NCBI RefSeq assembly: GCF_021655615.1
Contig: NZ_AP025245.1
Coordinates: 1,612,001-1,676,000, forward strand
Direction of reading: 5' to 3'
Length of the DNA: 64,000 nucleotides
Source of the DNA: Acidianus sp. HS-5
Lineage (GTDB): Archaea > Thermoproteota > Thermoprotei_A > Sulfolobales > Sulfolobaceae
The position numbers and the translations under genes are program-made. The notes beneath the pieces are model-generated. The model ran no database searches and had not been told where the DNA came from. It was given only the letters and a program-made list of their open reading frames with translations. Within the stretch, counting starts at the first letter, position 1, and each line of letters begins with the position of its first letter. Below, piece after piece: positions 37,302 through 46,065 of the stretch.

Positions 37302-38894
37302 ATGGAGAATAAGAAAACCTTATTTATAAGGGAATCCTCGGGGTTGGTAAGAGAAGTAAGTCCTTGGTCGTCAATGTTGGCAACTTTTGCACTGGTTACC
37401 GGAGGAGTTCCAATATTAATTATATCTTGGATGTGGTTAGCACCAGGAATAAACTGGACTTTGGCATATTTAATAACCCTAGTGCCAACTTTAGGCATGG
37501 CTTTCTTATTTTACATTGCAGGAATTTCAATGCCTAGATCTGGAGGAGATTACGTCTTCAGTAGTAGGGCGATACATCCTGCTGTAGGATTCATTAATTA
37601 TTTCGGATTATTCGTAGCATTTGCTCTTTCTCTTGGGCTTTACAGCGAGTTAGGAGCTAAATGGTTTGCTTACTTGTTTTCTGGACTTGGAATGTTTTTA
37701 GGAAACAGTCAATTAATTAGCTTTGGATGTTTCTTTTCCGGAACTCTAGGAAGTGTAGTAGTAGGAGTGATAATAATAATAATTTCTGCCGTATTGGCAA
37801 TGTCCAGTAAAAGCGTGTGGAAGTTTACATTGATAAGCGGTATTGTAAGTTTTGTTTCTACTGCAGTTCTCTTCTACGTCTTGACTACAATAAATCCTGG
37901 AGAGTTTTCCTCTACTTTATCAAGTTTTACCGGAATTCCACACGCTTATCAAAGCGTAGTATCTTTTGCAAGATCTTGTGGTCTATCTTTTGTGGCAAAT
38001 CCAATAACTGCAGCAGTTTTAGGAATTCCAGTTATTTGGTATTATTACACATGGTATAATTTACCTGCTTCTTGGTCAGGAGAAATGAAGAATGTAAGAA
38101 CTAACGTATTATATTCTATAATAATTGCATTACTCATAATTGGTGTATATTATATACTTTTCACTCAACTTAATATTAATGCATTTGGAGAAAAATTCTT
38201 AACCTCTTGGGGATATATATCTTGCAACGGACTTAATGATACTGTTTACACGTCCTTATCATCAATAAGTACATTCACTCCGTTCTTCGCACTCTTAGTA
38301 AACAAGAGTATTCCGCTGTATATCATCATGTTTATAGCCTTCTGGTTACCTAATTTCTACAGTAACCCACCATTAATAGTAGCATTAACTAGGTACTTAT
38401 TTGCGTGGTCCTTCGATAGAGTAATGCCCTCTTGGATGGCAGATGTAAATGACAGGTTCCATGTTCCATTAAAGGCTACGGCCTTAGTTTCAGCAATAGG
38501 TTTTGCAGGAGTATTATTATATGCCTTAGTCCCATCAATTTCGATAGTCGACGTCACTGTAATTTTCGAAATAAGTTATGCAATCTTCGCATTATCAGCG
38601 GCATTAATGCCGTATTTAAAAAGGCAAGTTTATGAAAACTCTGTTCCAATAAAGAGGAAGATAATGGGTATTCCAATAGTAACATTAATAGGCTTACCTA
38701 CCTTTGCCTTCTTAGTTTATGCTACTTACATAACTTGGGGAAATCCAATACTATTACCAATAAATATTCCTACAATAGCTTCGTTGGCAATAATTTATGG
38801 TATTGGAGGAGTAATTTACTACATTGCTACCAATCTTAATAAGAATAAAGGAATAGACTTAGGTCTAGTGTTTAAAGAAATACCTCCAGAGTGA
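37302..38894 (+). CDS. APC-family amino acid or amine permease (RESSGL subgroup)
   Basis: A 530-residue polytopic importer. It opens TLFIRESSGLVREVSPWSSM, a cytoplasmic N-terminus shared with the permease at 50.9 kb. About 12-14 membrane helices follow, with the signature FYIAGISMPRSGGDYVFSSR (family P-R-x-G-G-D-Y), and it ends NKNKGIDLGLVFKEIPPE, also shared. The first gene of a two-gene transcript with the saccharopine-dehydrogenase-like gene, whose start overlaps its stop. Divergent from the glutamine-synthetase-like gene. Probable substrate: a basic amino acid, amine or guanidino compound, from context only. Confidence 0.86.
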   Translation: MENKKTLFIRESSGLVREVSPWSSMLATFALVTGGVPILIISWMWLAPGINWTLAYLITLVPTLGMAFLFYIAGISMPRSGGDYVFSSRAIHPAVGFINYFGLFVAFALSLGLYSELGAKWFAYLFSGLGMFLGNSQLISFGCFFSGTLGSVVVGVIIIIISAVLAMSSKSVWKFTLISGIVSFVSTAVLFYVLTTINPGEFSSTLSSFTGIPHAYQSVVSFARSCGLSFVANPITAAVLGIPVIWYYYTWYNLPASWSGEMKNVRTNVLYSIIIALLIIGVYYILFTQLNINAFGEKFLTSWGYISCNGLNDTVYTSLSSISTFTPFFALLVNKSIPLYIIMFIAFWLPNFYSNPPLIVALTRYLFAWSFDRVMPSWMADVNDRFHVPLKATALVSAIGFAGVLLYALVPSISIVDVTVIFEISYAIFALSAALMPYLKRQVYENSVPIKRKIMGIPIVTLIGLPTFAFLVYATYITWGNPILLPINIPTIASLAIIYGIGGVIYYIATNLNKNKGIDLGLVFKEIPPE

Positions 38895-38899
38895 TAGTA

Positions 38900-39958
38900 A
38901 TGAAAGTAAGTATACTCGGTGGTTCTGGACTAATAGGAAGAGTAATTACTAAAGAACTAATGAAAGATCACGACGTTACAGTAATTGACATAATAAAACC
39001 ACAGTACGACGTTAATTACGTTTACGGGGATTTAAATAACGTTGATGAGGTATCAAGTAAAATTAAAAATTCTGATTACGTTATAAATGCTGCACAGTAT
39101 TATTTTAATTTAAATGCAATGAAAGCTTCACTAAAGGCTGGAGTAAACTACATGGATTTAGGTGGACTTTATTGGATGACTAGGAAACAGTTGGATATGA
39201 ACAAGGATTTCGAGAAGGAAAATTTACTAGCATTAGTAGGCATGGGAGCAGAGCCGGGAATAACTAACGTCATTGCTAGGTATTTTTACGAAAAGTTCGG
39301 AACTCCCATAGGAATTAAGCTAAGAGATGGCTGGATAAATTATAATGATAATATTGACTGGAGCATAGACACACAGATGGACGAAATGACTTTAGACGTT
39401 CCGGTACTCGAAAAAGGCGAATATAGATATTATAAGCCTCTTTCAAGGTTTGAGGACGTTGAGTTCAGCATAGGAAAGATAAGAGTTTACTTAACGATTC
39501 ATAGTGAATTAGCAACGTTTCCTTCATCTTTTGAAGGAGTGAAGTTTGTAGACTGGATGGAAGGAGGTAGCGGGTTTGACAATGTAGCTTTCCTCTCAAA
39601 AATATTTGGTGATGATATTGAAGTTTTAGGAATTAGGAGTAGGAAGTACTTAAGAGAGATATTAAAGGCTAAGGGGTTTTTAGGGTATAAGGATGAAAAA
39701 CCTAATGAGGTTGAGGCTTGCAAGGTAATATTCGAATATGATAATAGGGAAGTTTCAATGGAATTTAACTCAGGTCCTAAAGACGAGTTTGACGGGACTC
39801 AATATATGACGGGAATTTCACCGGTAATAGCAGTAAACATGAAGGTTAAAGGTGAAGGAGTATTACCTCCAGAAAAAGTTGTAAACGCTGATGAGTTCAT
39901 GTCGGAATTAAAGAGAAGAGGAATAAAAATGATATATCAAGAAAGAGACGATTATTAA
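38900..39958 (+). CDS. Saccharopine dehydrogenase-like NAD(P)-dependent oxidoreductase
   Basis: About 352 residues from ATG 38900; a GTG at 38891 overlaps the permease stop. An N-terminal Rossmann fold, MKVSILGGSGLIGRVITKEL (G-x-G-x-x-G), is followed by INAAQYYFNLNAMKASLKAG and MDLGGLYWMTRK, then MGAEPGITNVIARYF, the last a hallmark of saccharopine/carboxynorspermidine dehydrogenases. Such enzymes make or cleave secondary amines by joining an aldehyde and an amino group. Co-transcription with an amine permease suggests catabolism of lysine, a polyamine or an imino compound. The exact reaction is not determinable. Confidence 0.82.
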   Translation: MKVSILGGSGLIGRVITKELMKDHDVTVIDIIKPQYDVNYVYGDLNNVDEVSSKIKNSDYVINAAQYYFNLNAMKASLKAGVNYMDLGGLYWMTRKQLDMNKDFEKENLLALVGMGAEPGITNVIARYFYEKFGTPIGIKLRDGWINYNDNIDWSIDTQMDEMTLDVPVLEKGEYRYYKPLSRFEDVEFSIGKIRVYLTIHSELATFPSSFEGVKFVDWMEGGSGFDNVAFLSKIFGDDIEVLGIRSRKYLREILKAKGFLGYKDEKPNEVEACKVIFEYDNREVSMEFNSGPKDEFDGTQYMTGISPVIAVNMKVKGEGVLPPEKVVNADEFMSELKRRGIKMIYQERDDY

Positions 39959-40139
39959 GCCAGATCTTTTCATGTTTTTGAACTCTGATATAATTACTAT
40001 AGTTATGCTCTAAAAATACTATATTCATGGAGATTACTTAAAGTTGTATTCATGTGAGTTTGGAATAAAAATATTTAAACTTATAATTTTCAGTATTAAG
40101 TTGGATGAGTGCATTCAAAATTAGGCTTCTCTGCTTCCT

Positions 40140-40466
40140 TTAATTCCCTTTCTTTAATTTTTCCAGTACTTCTTCAACTAAACCATTTACTAAAAATAAC
40201 TTTGCTTTTCCTTTAATGAAATTAAATCGTGAAGGAGCTATTTTCGTGAGTATTATTGCATTGGTACCTTTTTCAAGTGCAGATTTTAGCATGTATACTC
40301 CTCTTGTAGTACCTGCATTTAAAGCTGGATTATCATATCTTTCAACTAGTTTTACATTATCTCCTTCGATTTCATAAATTAATATTTCCTTTCCATCACC
40401 AGGAGTATCAACTTTTCAATTAGTTGAGGAAATAGCTACTTTAATAATTAATAAGTCTAATGTCAA
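40140..40466 (-). pseudogene. NifX/NifB-type (FeMo-cofactor-binding-like) protein with an internal TGA
   Basis: A 109-codon frame on the minus strand: start-like TTG at 40464-40466, VAISSTN, a TGA at 40416-40418, then KVDTPGDGKEILIYEIEGDN, LVERYDNPALNAGTTRGVYM, ALEKGTNAIILTKIAPSRFN and LVNGLVEEVLEKLKKGN before TAA 40140-40142. The fold and motifs fit the small dinitrogenase-cofactor-binding family present in many archaea without nitrogenase. The family has Gly where the TGA lies, so one GGA-to-TGA change explains it. Everything downstream is intact, so loss is recent or the base is wrong. Confidence 0.65.
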
Positions 40467-40679
40467 TTTAAAAATTTTCCTTATAAAAAGTATATGGAAT
40501 TATAATATGAATACATTAGTTTCTTAAGCAGTCTAATTACTCTTTCTATATAAGTTCACTACATAAGTCCATCTAGATACTTAAAAATAAGAGTATTATG
40601 AGTATATTTAAGAATTCCGAGATAATAACGCTTAAATGAGGAGAAAGGAGCAGACCAAGATGCATAACAATGCCATTAA
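40467..40679. other. Intergenic stretch without recognised features
   Basis: AT-rich, no open frame or repeat seen, between the NifX-like remnant and the end of the 40.7 kb amidohydrolase gene. The neighbouring 39959-40139 stretch is likewise empty. Confidence 0.4.
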
Positions 40680-41861
40680 TCAAACAATAAGGTCGTAAGG
40701 GTTTATCTTATTACCATTAAGTATTACTTCTCCGCTCTTATTTGTATAAGCTATTATTTTTCCCTTCCTAATTACCATGAACCTCGGTGAGAGGGTAGAA
40801 AGCTGTTCTCTTAAACTTTTTGCGTCTAAAATAACTATGTCCTCTGAAGGCTTCTTAGAAGTAGATAAAACCCACTCCTTTCTAGCGTTTTCCGTGATTA
40901 AATTAATTAAATCGTCCCTAAATTCAATCTGCTCTAGTAAAATAGCCATCCAAAGTGACTGAACCATGTCCCCAAATCCAAAAGGAAAGAAAGGATTCTG
41001 AAAATCGTCATGACCTAAGGAAACAATTACTCCTTCACTTAACAATTGCTTAATCCTAGTTAAGCCCCTCCTTTTAGGATATCTATCAAACCTACCGTTC
41101 AAAAAGACGGTAGTTAAAGGTGAACTAATTACAGTAGCATTCCTCTTTTTTATCAACTTAATTAACCTATAGGTATACTCATCACTGTCAGAGTGAATTG
41201 AAGTTAAATGAGATAATGCAACGTGGTTATTCCTCAGTCCTAGTAAATGCTCCGAAAACCTTGTTGGCTCATCTCCTTGATCTATATGCGAGTCTATGCT
41301 TTTATTTAACGCTAAGGATAGTGAGGAAATAAGCTCTAAGTGCTTCTTGCTAAGATCCTCATTATCTTCCCCATCTGGCTTACCTCCTATTATATCAGAG
41401 ATTTCAATAGCCTTCTTGAATTCCTCCTCATTACAGTTAAAAATCCCTTGCTCTGGAAACGCAACAACTTGAACATCAATGAAGTTCTTCATTTCTTCTT
41501 TAGCCTCTACTGATGCTTTAACTGAATTAATGTTCTTTGAACAAGTATCTGCATGAGTCCTAACATGAGTTACCCCGTTAAATATTTCCAGAATTAGCGC
41601 CTTTTTAATTCTATTCTTCAGATCTTCTACACTTATGGAATCCCTTATCTTAGCCCACCTTTCAACTGCCTCTTCTAAAGTTCCGCTTTCGTTCTCTCCA
41701 GTTTCTTTGAAACTCAAAGCGTTCTCTAAATGGACATGCATATCAAAAAATGAGGGAAAAGCTATCCTACCTTCGGCATCTATTACAGAGTTAACACCGT
41801 CATCCAGTTTTATGTTAGTTAAATTAGCTCCCATCATGTTAACATTTCTAATTATAGTCAT
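40680..41861 (-). CDS. Cytosine deaminase-like amidohydrolase (CodA/AtzC subgroup), paralogue 2
   Basis: A 393-residue enzyme: MHVHLENALSFKE (first His pair), SIDSHIDQGDEPTRFSEHLL, ALSHLTSIHSDSDE and SLGHDDFQNPFFPFGFGDM carry the metal and catalytic residues in CodA order. It would remove an exocyclic amino or amide group from a nitrogen ring. It is the last gene of an operon with a molybdenum hydroxylase and a hydantoinase; its start overlaps the hydantoinase stop by four bases. It is clearly homologous to the enzymes at 23.8 and 46.0 kb but well diverged, so three different substrates are likely. Confidence 0.83.
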   Translation of the reverse strand: MTIIRNVNMMGANLTNIKLDDGVNSVIDAEGRIAFPSFFDMHVHLENALSFKETGENESGTLEEAVERWAKIRDSISVEDLKNRIKKALILEIFNGVTHVRTHADTCSKNINSVKASVEAKEEMKNFIDVQVVAFPEQGIFNCNEEEFKKAIEISDIIGGKPDGEDNEDLSKKHLELISSLSLALNKSIDSHIDQGDEPTRFSEHLLGLRNNHVALSHLTSIHSDSDEYTYRLIKLIKKRNATVISSPLTTVFLNGRFDRYPKRRGLTRIKQLLSEGVIVSLGHDDFQNPFFPFGFGDMVQSLWMAILLEQIEFRDDLINLITENARKEWVLSTSKKPSEDIVILDAKSLREQLSTLSPRFMVIRKGKIIAYTNKSGEVILNGNKINPYDLIV

Positions 41862-43168
41862 CTCTTCAGCAACTCTCCTTTTCTTCTTCCTTTCACATCT
41901 TCCTCAAAGACTAATTCTCCCCTTAAGTAAGTTCTTACTACCTTAGCCTTAAACTTTACACCCTCATAAATTGAATGGTCCATTTTACCGTGCCAATCCT
42001 TAACTACCCAATCTTCCCTCCTTATTACGGCAAAATCCGCGTCAGAGCCTACAGCAAATCCTTTACCTTTAATTCCGTAAAGTTTTATTTGGTCTTCAGA
42101 AGTTATCTCAGCTACGTGCTCTGGTGAAATAAAACCGTCAAACATTAAGTTCATTATTGTTGGGACAAGGAACTCAGTTGAAGCCACACCATTAGGAACT
42201 TCTATGTAACTCAATGCCTTATCTTTATACACTGACATGTATCCAGAATAATCGCTTCCAAGAGTGAATATACGCGTAAGGTTATCTACTAATTCCTTCC
42301 TCATTTCCTTACTCCTTAAAGGAGGAGACATTATGAATCTCTTTCCGTCTGGTCTATAATAATAGCTTTCATCGAAAACCAAGTAATGAGGACAGGTTTC
42401 TCCGTAAATCTCTGCACCTTTCTTCCTCCAAGATTCGATTATTTTTAATGAATTTGGAGAAGAAACATGGACTATGTAAGCTTTTGCCTTTGTTAAATAA
42501 GCCATCATTGATACTCTATTTACAGCCTCTTCCTCAACTTCTGAAGGCCTAGTTAATGCATGATAGACTGCTTCATCTCTATCTCCATACTCTTTCTGTA
42601 GCTCATCTATTACGTCACCGTTTTCAGCGTGTATTGCTATAACTCCTCCGAGTTCTTTCACTTTTCTCATTGCCTTCATTATGTTTTCATCATCTAACTG
42701 CATGCTTCCCTTGTAAGCCATAAAAACTTTAACGCTCTTAACTCCTAGACGAAAAATTTCATCAAGGTATTTTATATGCTCCCCTTGTCTTACAATTAAA
42801 TGAAAGGAATAGTCTGTCATAGATTGAGCGGAAGCTTTCTCTATTTCACTCTTAGCGCTGCCTACAGGATCTTCTTTTGCAGGATCTATGAAATTAATGA
42901 ACGAAGTTATTCCTCCAGCTAAGGATACCTCGCTTCCGCTCTTATAATCGTCTGCAGTAGGTATGACTTCTCTAGCTCCTAAAAATCTGGAATTGAAATG
43001 AGTATGCCCATCAATAACGCTGGGTAAAACGTAATATCCTGATAAATCTACTACTTCATCCTTTGGCACAATGTCCTTCTTTATTTCCTTAATCTTACCT
43101 TCTTCTACAAGAAAATCAGTCTCAATAATTCCTTTAGATGTAATAACCCTTGCGTTCTTGAATATCAT
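41858..43168 (-). CDS. Dihydropyrimidinase/hydantoinase/allantoinase-type cyclic amidohydrolase, paralogue 1
   Basis: A 436-residue binuclear amidohydrolase that opens cyclic ureides or imides. Metal ligands: IDGHTHFNSRF (about 53-63), the carboxylated lysine in GVKSVKVFMAYKG, AIHAENGDVI, AYIVHVSSPNS and TLGSDYSGY with the catalytic Asp. It sits between the molybdenum hydroxylase and a cytosine-deaminase-like gene with ATGA overlaps on both sides (43165-43168 and 41858-41861), so all three are made together. Allantoin, dihydrouracil or a substituted hydantoin are candidate substrates. Confidence 0.85.
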   Translation of the reverse strand: MIFKNARVITSKGIIETDFLVEEGKIKEIKKDIVPKDEVVDLSGYYVLPSVIDGHTHFNSRFLGAREVIPTADDYKSGSEVSLAGGITSFINFIDPAKEDPVGSAKSEIEKASAQSMTDYSFHLIVRQGEHIKYLDEIFRLGVKSVKVFMAYKGSMQLDDENIMKAMRKVKELGGVIAIHAENGDVIDELQKEYGDRDEAVYHALTRPSEVEEEAVNRVSMMAYLTKAKAYIVHVSSPNSLKIIESWRKKGAEIYGETCPHYLVFDESYYYRPDGKRFIMSPPLRSKEMRKELVDNLTRIFTLGSDYSGYMSVYKDKALSYIEVPNGVASTEFLVPTIMNLMFDGFISPEHVAEITSEDQIKLYGIKGKGFAVGSDADFAVIRREDWVVKDWHGKMDHSIYEGVKFKAKVVRTYLRGELVFEEDVKGRRKGELLKR

Positions 43169-45111
43169 TTTGACAACCTACATGGAACTTTATTGCATTC
43201 TAAACCTAAATCATTTATTGCATTTATAAATGATGCATAACCTCCGGAAATGCTGTTTTCTCCAACTCCCCTAACTCCAGTAGGAGTGTTAGAAGGTGTA
43301 TGAAGTAGCTCAAGCTCAAATTTAGGAGCCTCAACTGCAGTTGCTATTGAATACTCAAGCTCATCTTCCACACTTTCCAAGAATGACCCACTTATTGCCT
43401 GTAATGCTCCTCCTATTAATTGTCCTTTTACAACTTTATCGTCTCCAGTAATTCCTACGTCAGCAATTACATAGGTATATAAAGGCTTAATGTTGCCTAA
43501 TTCATCTTTACTAACTACCATAATTTGGCCGCTAATAGTCCCGACAAACTCTGGAGTTTCGTAGCATTCTTCTACCGTTAATTCCTTTAATTTCCAGGGT
43601 TCCTGCCTCATTATTTTAGCAATCTTTTCCCAGTTAAGGTCTTCATCTATCTTTCTAGCTATTTCCTTCAATTTTCTTACGGCCAATATTGCTGCATTTC
43701 CTGCAGTGAGCATGGATCTGCTTGCCCAAACACCGTAGCCGTTAATGTTAGTTTTTGCTAATTCCACCTTAATCTTATCATATCCAAGCTCCTTTGAAAC
43801 TAATTTTCTTATAGAGTTGTCCATCCTTTGACCTTGATTGGTTAGCGTTGTTTCTATAATTATCCATCCATCTAAGTCAAGCCTTGCCCTAACGCATTCG
43901 TAACCGGGAATTAAAGACTTCTCATGCTTAACCATGATTTCAGAATTTGGTGCAGCATATTGTACGTAAAAGCTTACTCCTATTCCTTTTCCGTAAATTC
44001 TTTTCAATTCATCGTATTTTTTACTCAACCTATCTATTACTCCTTCTACGTCCCCTACGTCGCCGTCTAATTTTTCCTTGATGTTTAGCTTTCTCACTTC
44101 TATTGGAGAAATTTTAGTTCTCCTAGCAATTTCATCCATTACCCTTTCCATTACTAACATTGCCTCTGGCCTTCCAAAACCTCTATAAGCTCCTTGAGGA
44201 GGCTTATTGCTTACCTTTACTATTGCGTTATAGTAGAATTGGAAATCATATAGGCTTTTCATAGTCCCAAGTGTTACGAAAAGGGGAGAAATTCCGGTAA
44301 ACGGCAATAAATAAGCTCCTGCATCATAAGTTATTTTATCCTCGACGTACTCTAGCTTTCCGCATTTTCTGTATCCAACTTTCAGTTCGTGGACTTGGTC
44401 TCTAGCTTGTGAAGTCATTACGTTTTCCGTCCTAGTCTCTACCCATTTTAGATTTTTACCTAATTTATAAGCTAAAGCTATTACCGAAAGTTCTTCATAA
44501 TTTACATCCTGCTTTAGTCCAAAACCTCCTCCCACGTTTGGGACTACTATAGATATCCTATTTTGCGGAATTTCCAACATTTCTGAAATAAGCATTTTTA
44601 CAACTGTGGGGATTTGAGTTGATAAATGAATAATTAACTGGTCACCTTGATTTTTTACAGCAACTACTCTGGGTTCCATGCTATATGGAGCACTCCTGTT
44701 AAAATCCACTCTCAAGGTGAATTCGTTTTCAAACCCAGCCTTACCTCCGTTACTTTCTCTGTAAATTATGTTATCGGGAACTTCTTCATATATTGAGCCT
44801 TCAAATGGATCGCAATTTATTTCAATCTCTTCAACTTTATCAAAGGCGTCATATCTGTCCTTACCTATTACAATTCCTAACGGCTGAAATTTATAGACTG
44901 CCTTATATTTAGGTAATAATGGAACGTCTGGAATTCTTAATGAACTCCTATCGTAAACTGTGGGTACCTTAAACTCTTTTAGATCCTCATAAGTAAAAGC
45001 TCTGCCGGATATTGAGAACTTTGCCTGCTTTTGCTGAGACCTTATGAAGGAAACATACTCATAACTTCCGTCGTTTGTTATATCGTCTACATAATTTATT
45101 GTCCAAACCAT
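43165..45111 (-). CDS. Molybdenum hydroxylase large subunit (xanthine dehydrogenase/aldehyde oxidoreductase family)
   Basis: A 648-residue molybdopterin-binding subunit. PNVGGGFGLKQDVNYEEL (cofactor), KPPQGAYRGFGRPEAML (A-Y-R-G-F-G, xanthine/aldehyde type rather than CO dehydrogenase A-Y-R-C-S-F-R) and GVRGVGENSISGG with the catalytic Glu (near 620) are present. Slightly shorter than the usual 700-750 residues, with a compact N-terminus. The small 2Fe-2S and medium FAD subunits that normally accompany it are not adjacent and were not found in the window. As first gene of an operon with ring-opening hydrolases, it probably hydroxylates an N-heterocycle. A TATA-like CATATATATAC lies about 30 bp upstream. 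Confidence 0.85.
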   Translation of the reverse strand: MVWTINYVDDITNDGSYEYVSFIRSQQKQAKFSISGRAFTYEDLKEFKVPTVYDRSSLRIPDVPLLPKYKAVYKFQPLGIVIGKDRYDAFDKVEEIEINCDPFEGSIYEEVPDNIIYRESNGGKAGFENEFTLRVDFNRSAPYSMEPRVVAVKNQGDQLIIHLSTQIPTVVKMLISEMLEIPQNRISIVVPNVGGGFGLKQDVNYEELSVIALAYKLGKNLKWVETRTENVMTSQARDQVHELKVGYRKCGKLEYVEDKITYDAGAYLLPFTGISPLFVTLGTMKSLYDFQFYYNAIVKVSNKPPQGAYRGFGRPEAMLVMERVMDEIARRTKISPIEVRKLNIKEKLDGDVGDVEGVIDRLSKKYDELKRIYGKGIGVSFYVQYAAPNSEIMVKHEKSLIPGYECVRARLDLDGWIIIETTLTNQGQRMDNSIRKLVSKELGYDKIKVELAKTNINGYGVWASRSMLTAGNAAILAVRKLKEIARKIDEDLNWEKIAKIMRQEPWKLKELTVEECYETPEFVGTISGQIMVVSKDELGNIKPLYTYVIADVGITGDDKVVKGQLIGGALQAISGSFLESVEDELEYSIATAVEAPKFELELLHTPSNTPTGVRGVGENSISGGYASFINAINDLGLECNKVPCRLSK

Positions 45112-45261
45112 CTTAGAGTCTTTTTCTCTAAAACATCATATATATACTTTACTTGTAATGTATTTGCATAAATGAGTAAGGATTTATCTAATTTGATACG
45201 CTTAAATTTACATAATTAAGTAAATGGAAATCTTTATTTTAACGGTTTAGAGCATTTTCTT

Positions 45262-46065
45262 ATGCGTATAGCACTTATTCAAACATACATGAGCTGGGAT
45301 AAGAAGGATAATGTGGAAAGACAAATAGAAATGGTTAATAAAGCAGCGGATAACGGTGCGAAAATAATTTCTCTTGATGAACTATCAAACACTGTATATT
45401 TCCCGTTTGAACAGAATCCTAAATACTTTGAGCTTGCTGAAGGTGAAAGGGATTATACTATACAGAGGTTTAAGGAAGTAGCAAAGGAGAGGAAGGTTAA
45501 CATTATTGTTCCTATATTTGAGAGGGATTCAAATACTCTTAATTTTTATAACACATCGTTTATAATAGATGATCAAGGAGAAATTGTAGGTAAGTACAGG
45601 AAAACTCACTTACCTCAGGAAGATAAGTTTAATGAATACTACTTCTTCAAGGTAGGTGACCTAGGTTTTCCAGTATTTAAATTGAGCGAAACTAACGTTG
45701 GAGTAGTAATCTGCCACGATAGACATTTCCCAGAGACTGTAAGGGCCGAGGTAGTTAAAGGTGCTTGGCTTATATTCATACCTTCAGTTGCGGCATTTAA
45801 GGAAATCTGGGAATTAGAGCTAAGAGCTCATGCGGTATTTAATACCTCTTACGTTGTAGGGATAAATAGGATAGGCAAGGAATACCCAGAACAGAAAGAG
45901 GAATACTTCGGCGAGTCAATGGTAGTTTCCCCAATGGGTGAGGTAATAAGCAGAGCCGGAAATAAGGAAGAAATAATTTATGCTGACGTCAGTGAAGAGG
46001 AAGTAGCAAAGGCTAGGATAAAGAGACCATTCTTAAAAAAGAGATTAAACACTTACGGACTCTGA
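45262..46065 (+). CDS. Nitrilase-superfamily C-N hydrolase (N-carbamoylase/beta-ureidopropionase-like)
   Basis: A 267-residue cysteine amidohydrolase. The Glu-Lys-Cys triad is visible: Glu in IISLDELSNTVYF (near residue 41), Lys in GKYRKTHLPQED (near 117), and Cys in VVICHDRHFPETVRAE (near 152). The H-D-R-x-F-P-E context resembles N-carbamoyl-amino acid and beta-ureidopropionate hydrolases. It would remove the carbamoyl group left after hydantoin or dihydropyrimidine ring opening, as ammonia and CO2. It lies between the two hydantoinase operons and overlaps the end of the second by 21 bp. The substrate assignment is inference. Confidence 0.84.
   Translation: MRIALIQTYMSWDKKDNVERQIEMVNKAADNGAKIISLDELSNTVYFPFEQNPKYFELAEGERDYTIQRFKEVAKERKVNIIVPIFERDSNTLNFYNTSFIIDDQGEIVGKYRKTHLPQEDKFNEYYFFKVGDLGFPVFKLSETNVGVVICHDRHFPETVRAEVVKGAWLIFIPSVAAFKEIWELELRAHAVFNTSYVVGINRIGKEYPEQKEEYFGESMVVSPMGEVISRAGNKEEIIYADVSEEEVAKARIKRPFLKKRLNTYGL

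Noticed and set aside
40416..40418. In-frame TGA as selenocysteine in the NifX-like gene
   Set aside because: Sulfolobales are not known to use selenocysteine, no SECIS-like hairpin was seen, and the family has Gly at this position.
43165..45111. Carbon monoxide dehydrogenase CoxL
   Set aside because: The active-site loop is A-Y-R-G-F-G rather than the A-Y-R-C-S-F-R of form I CO dehydrogenase.
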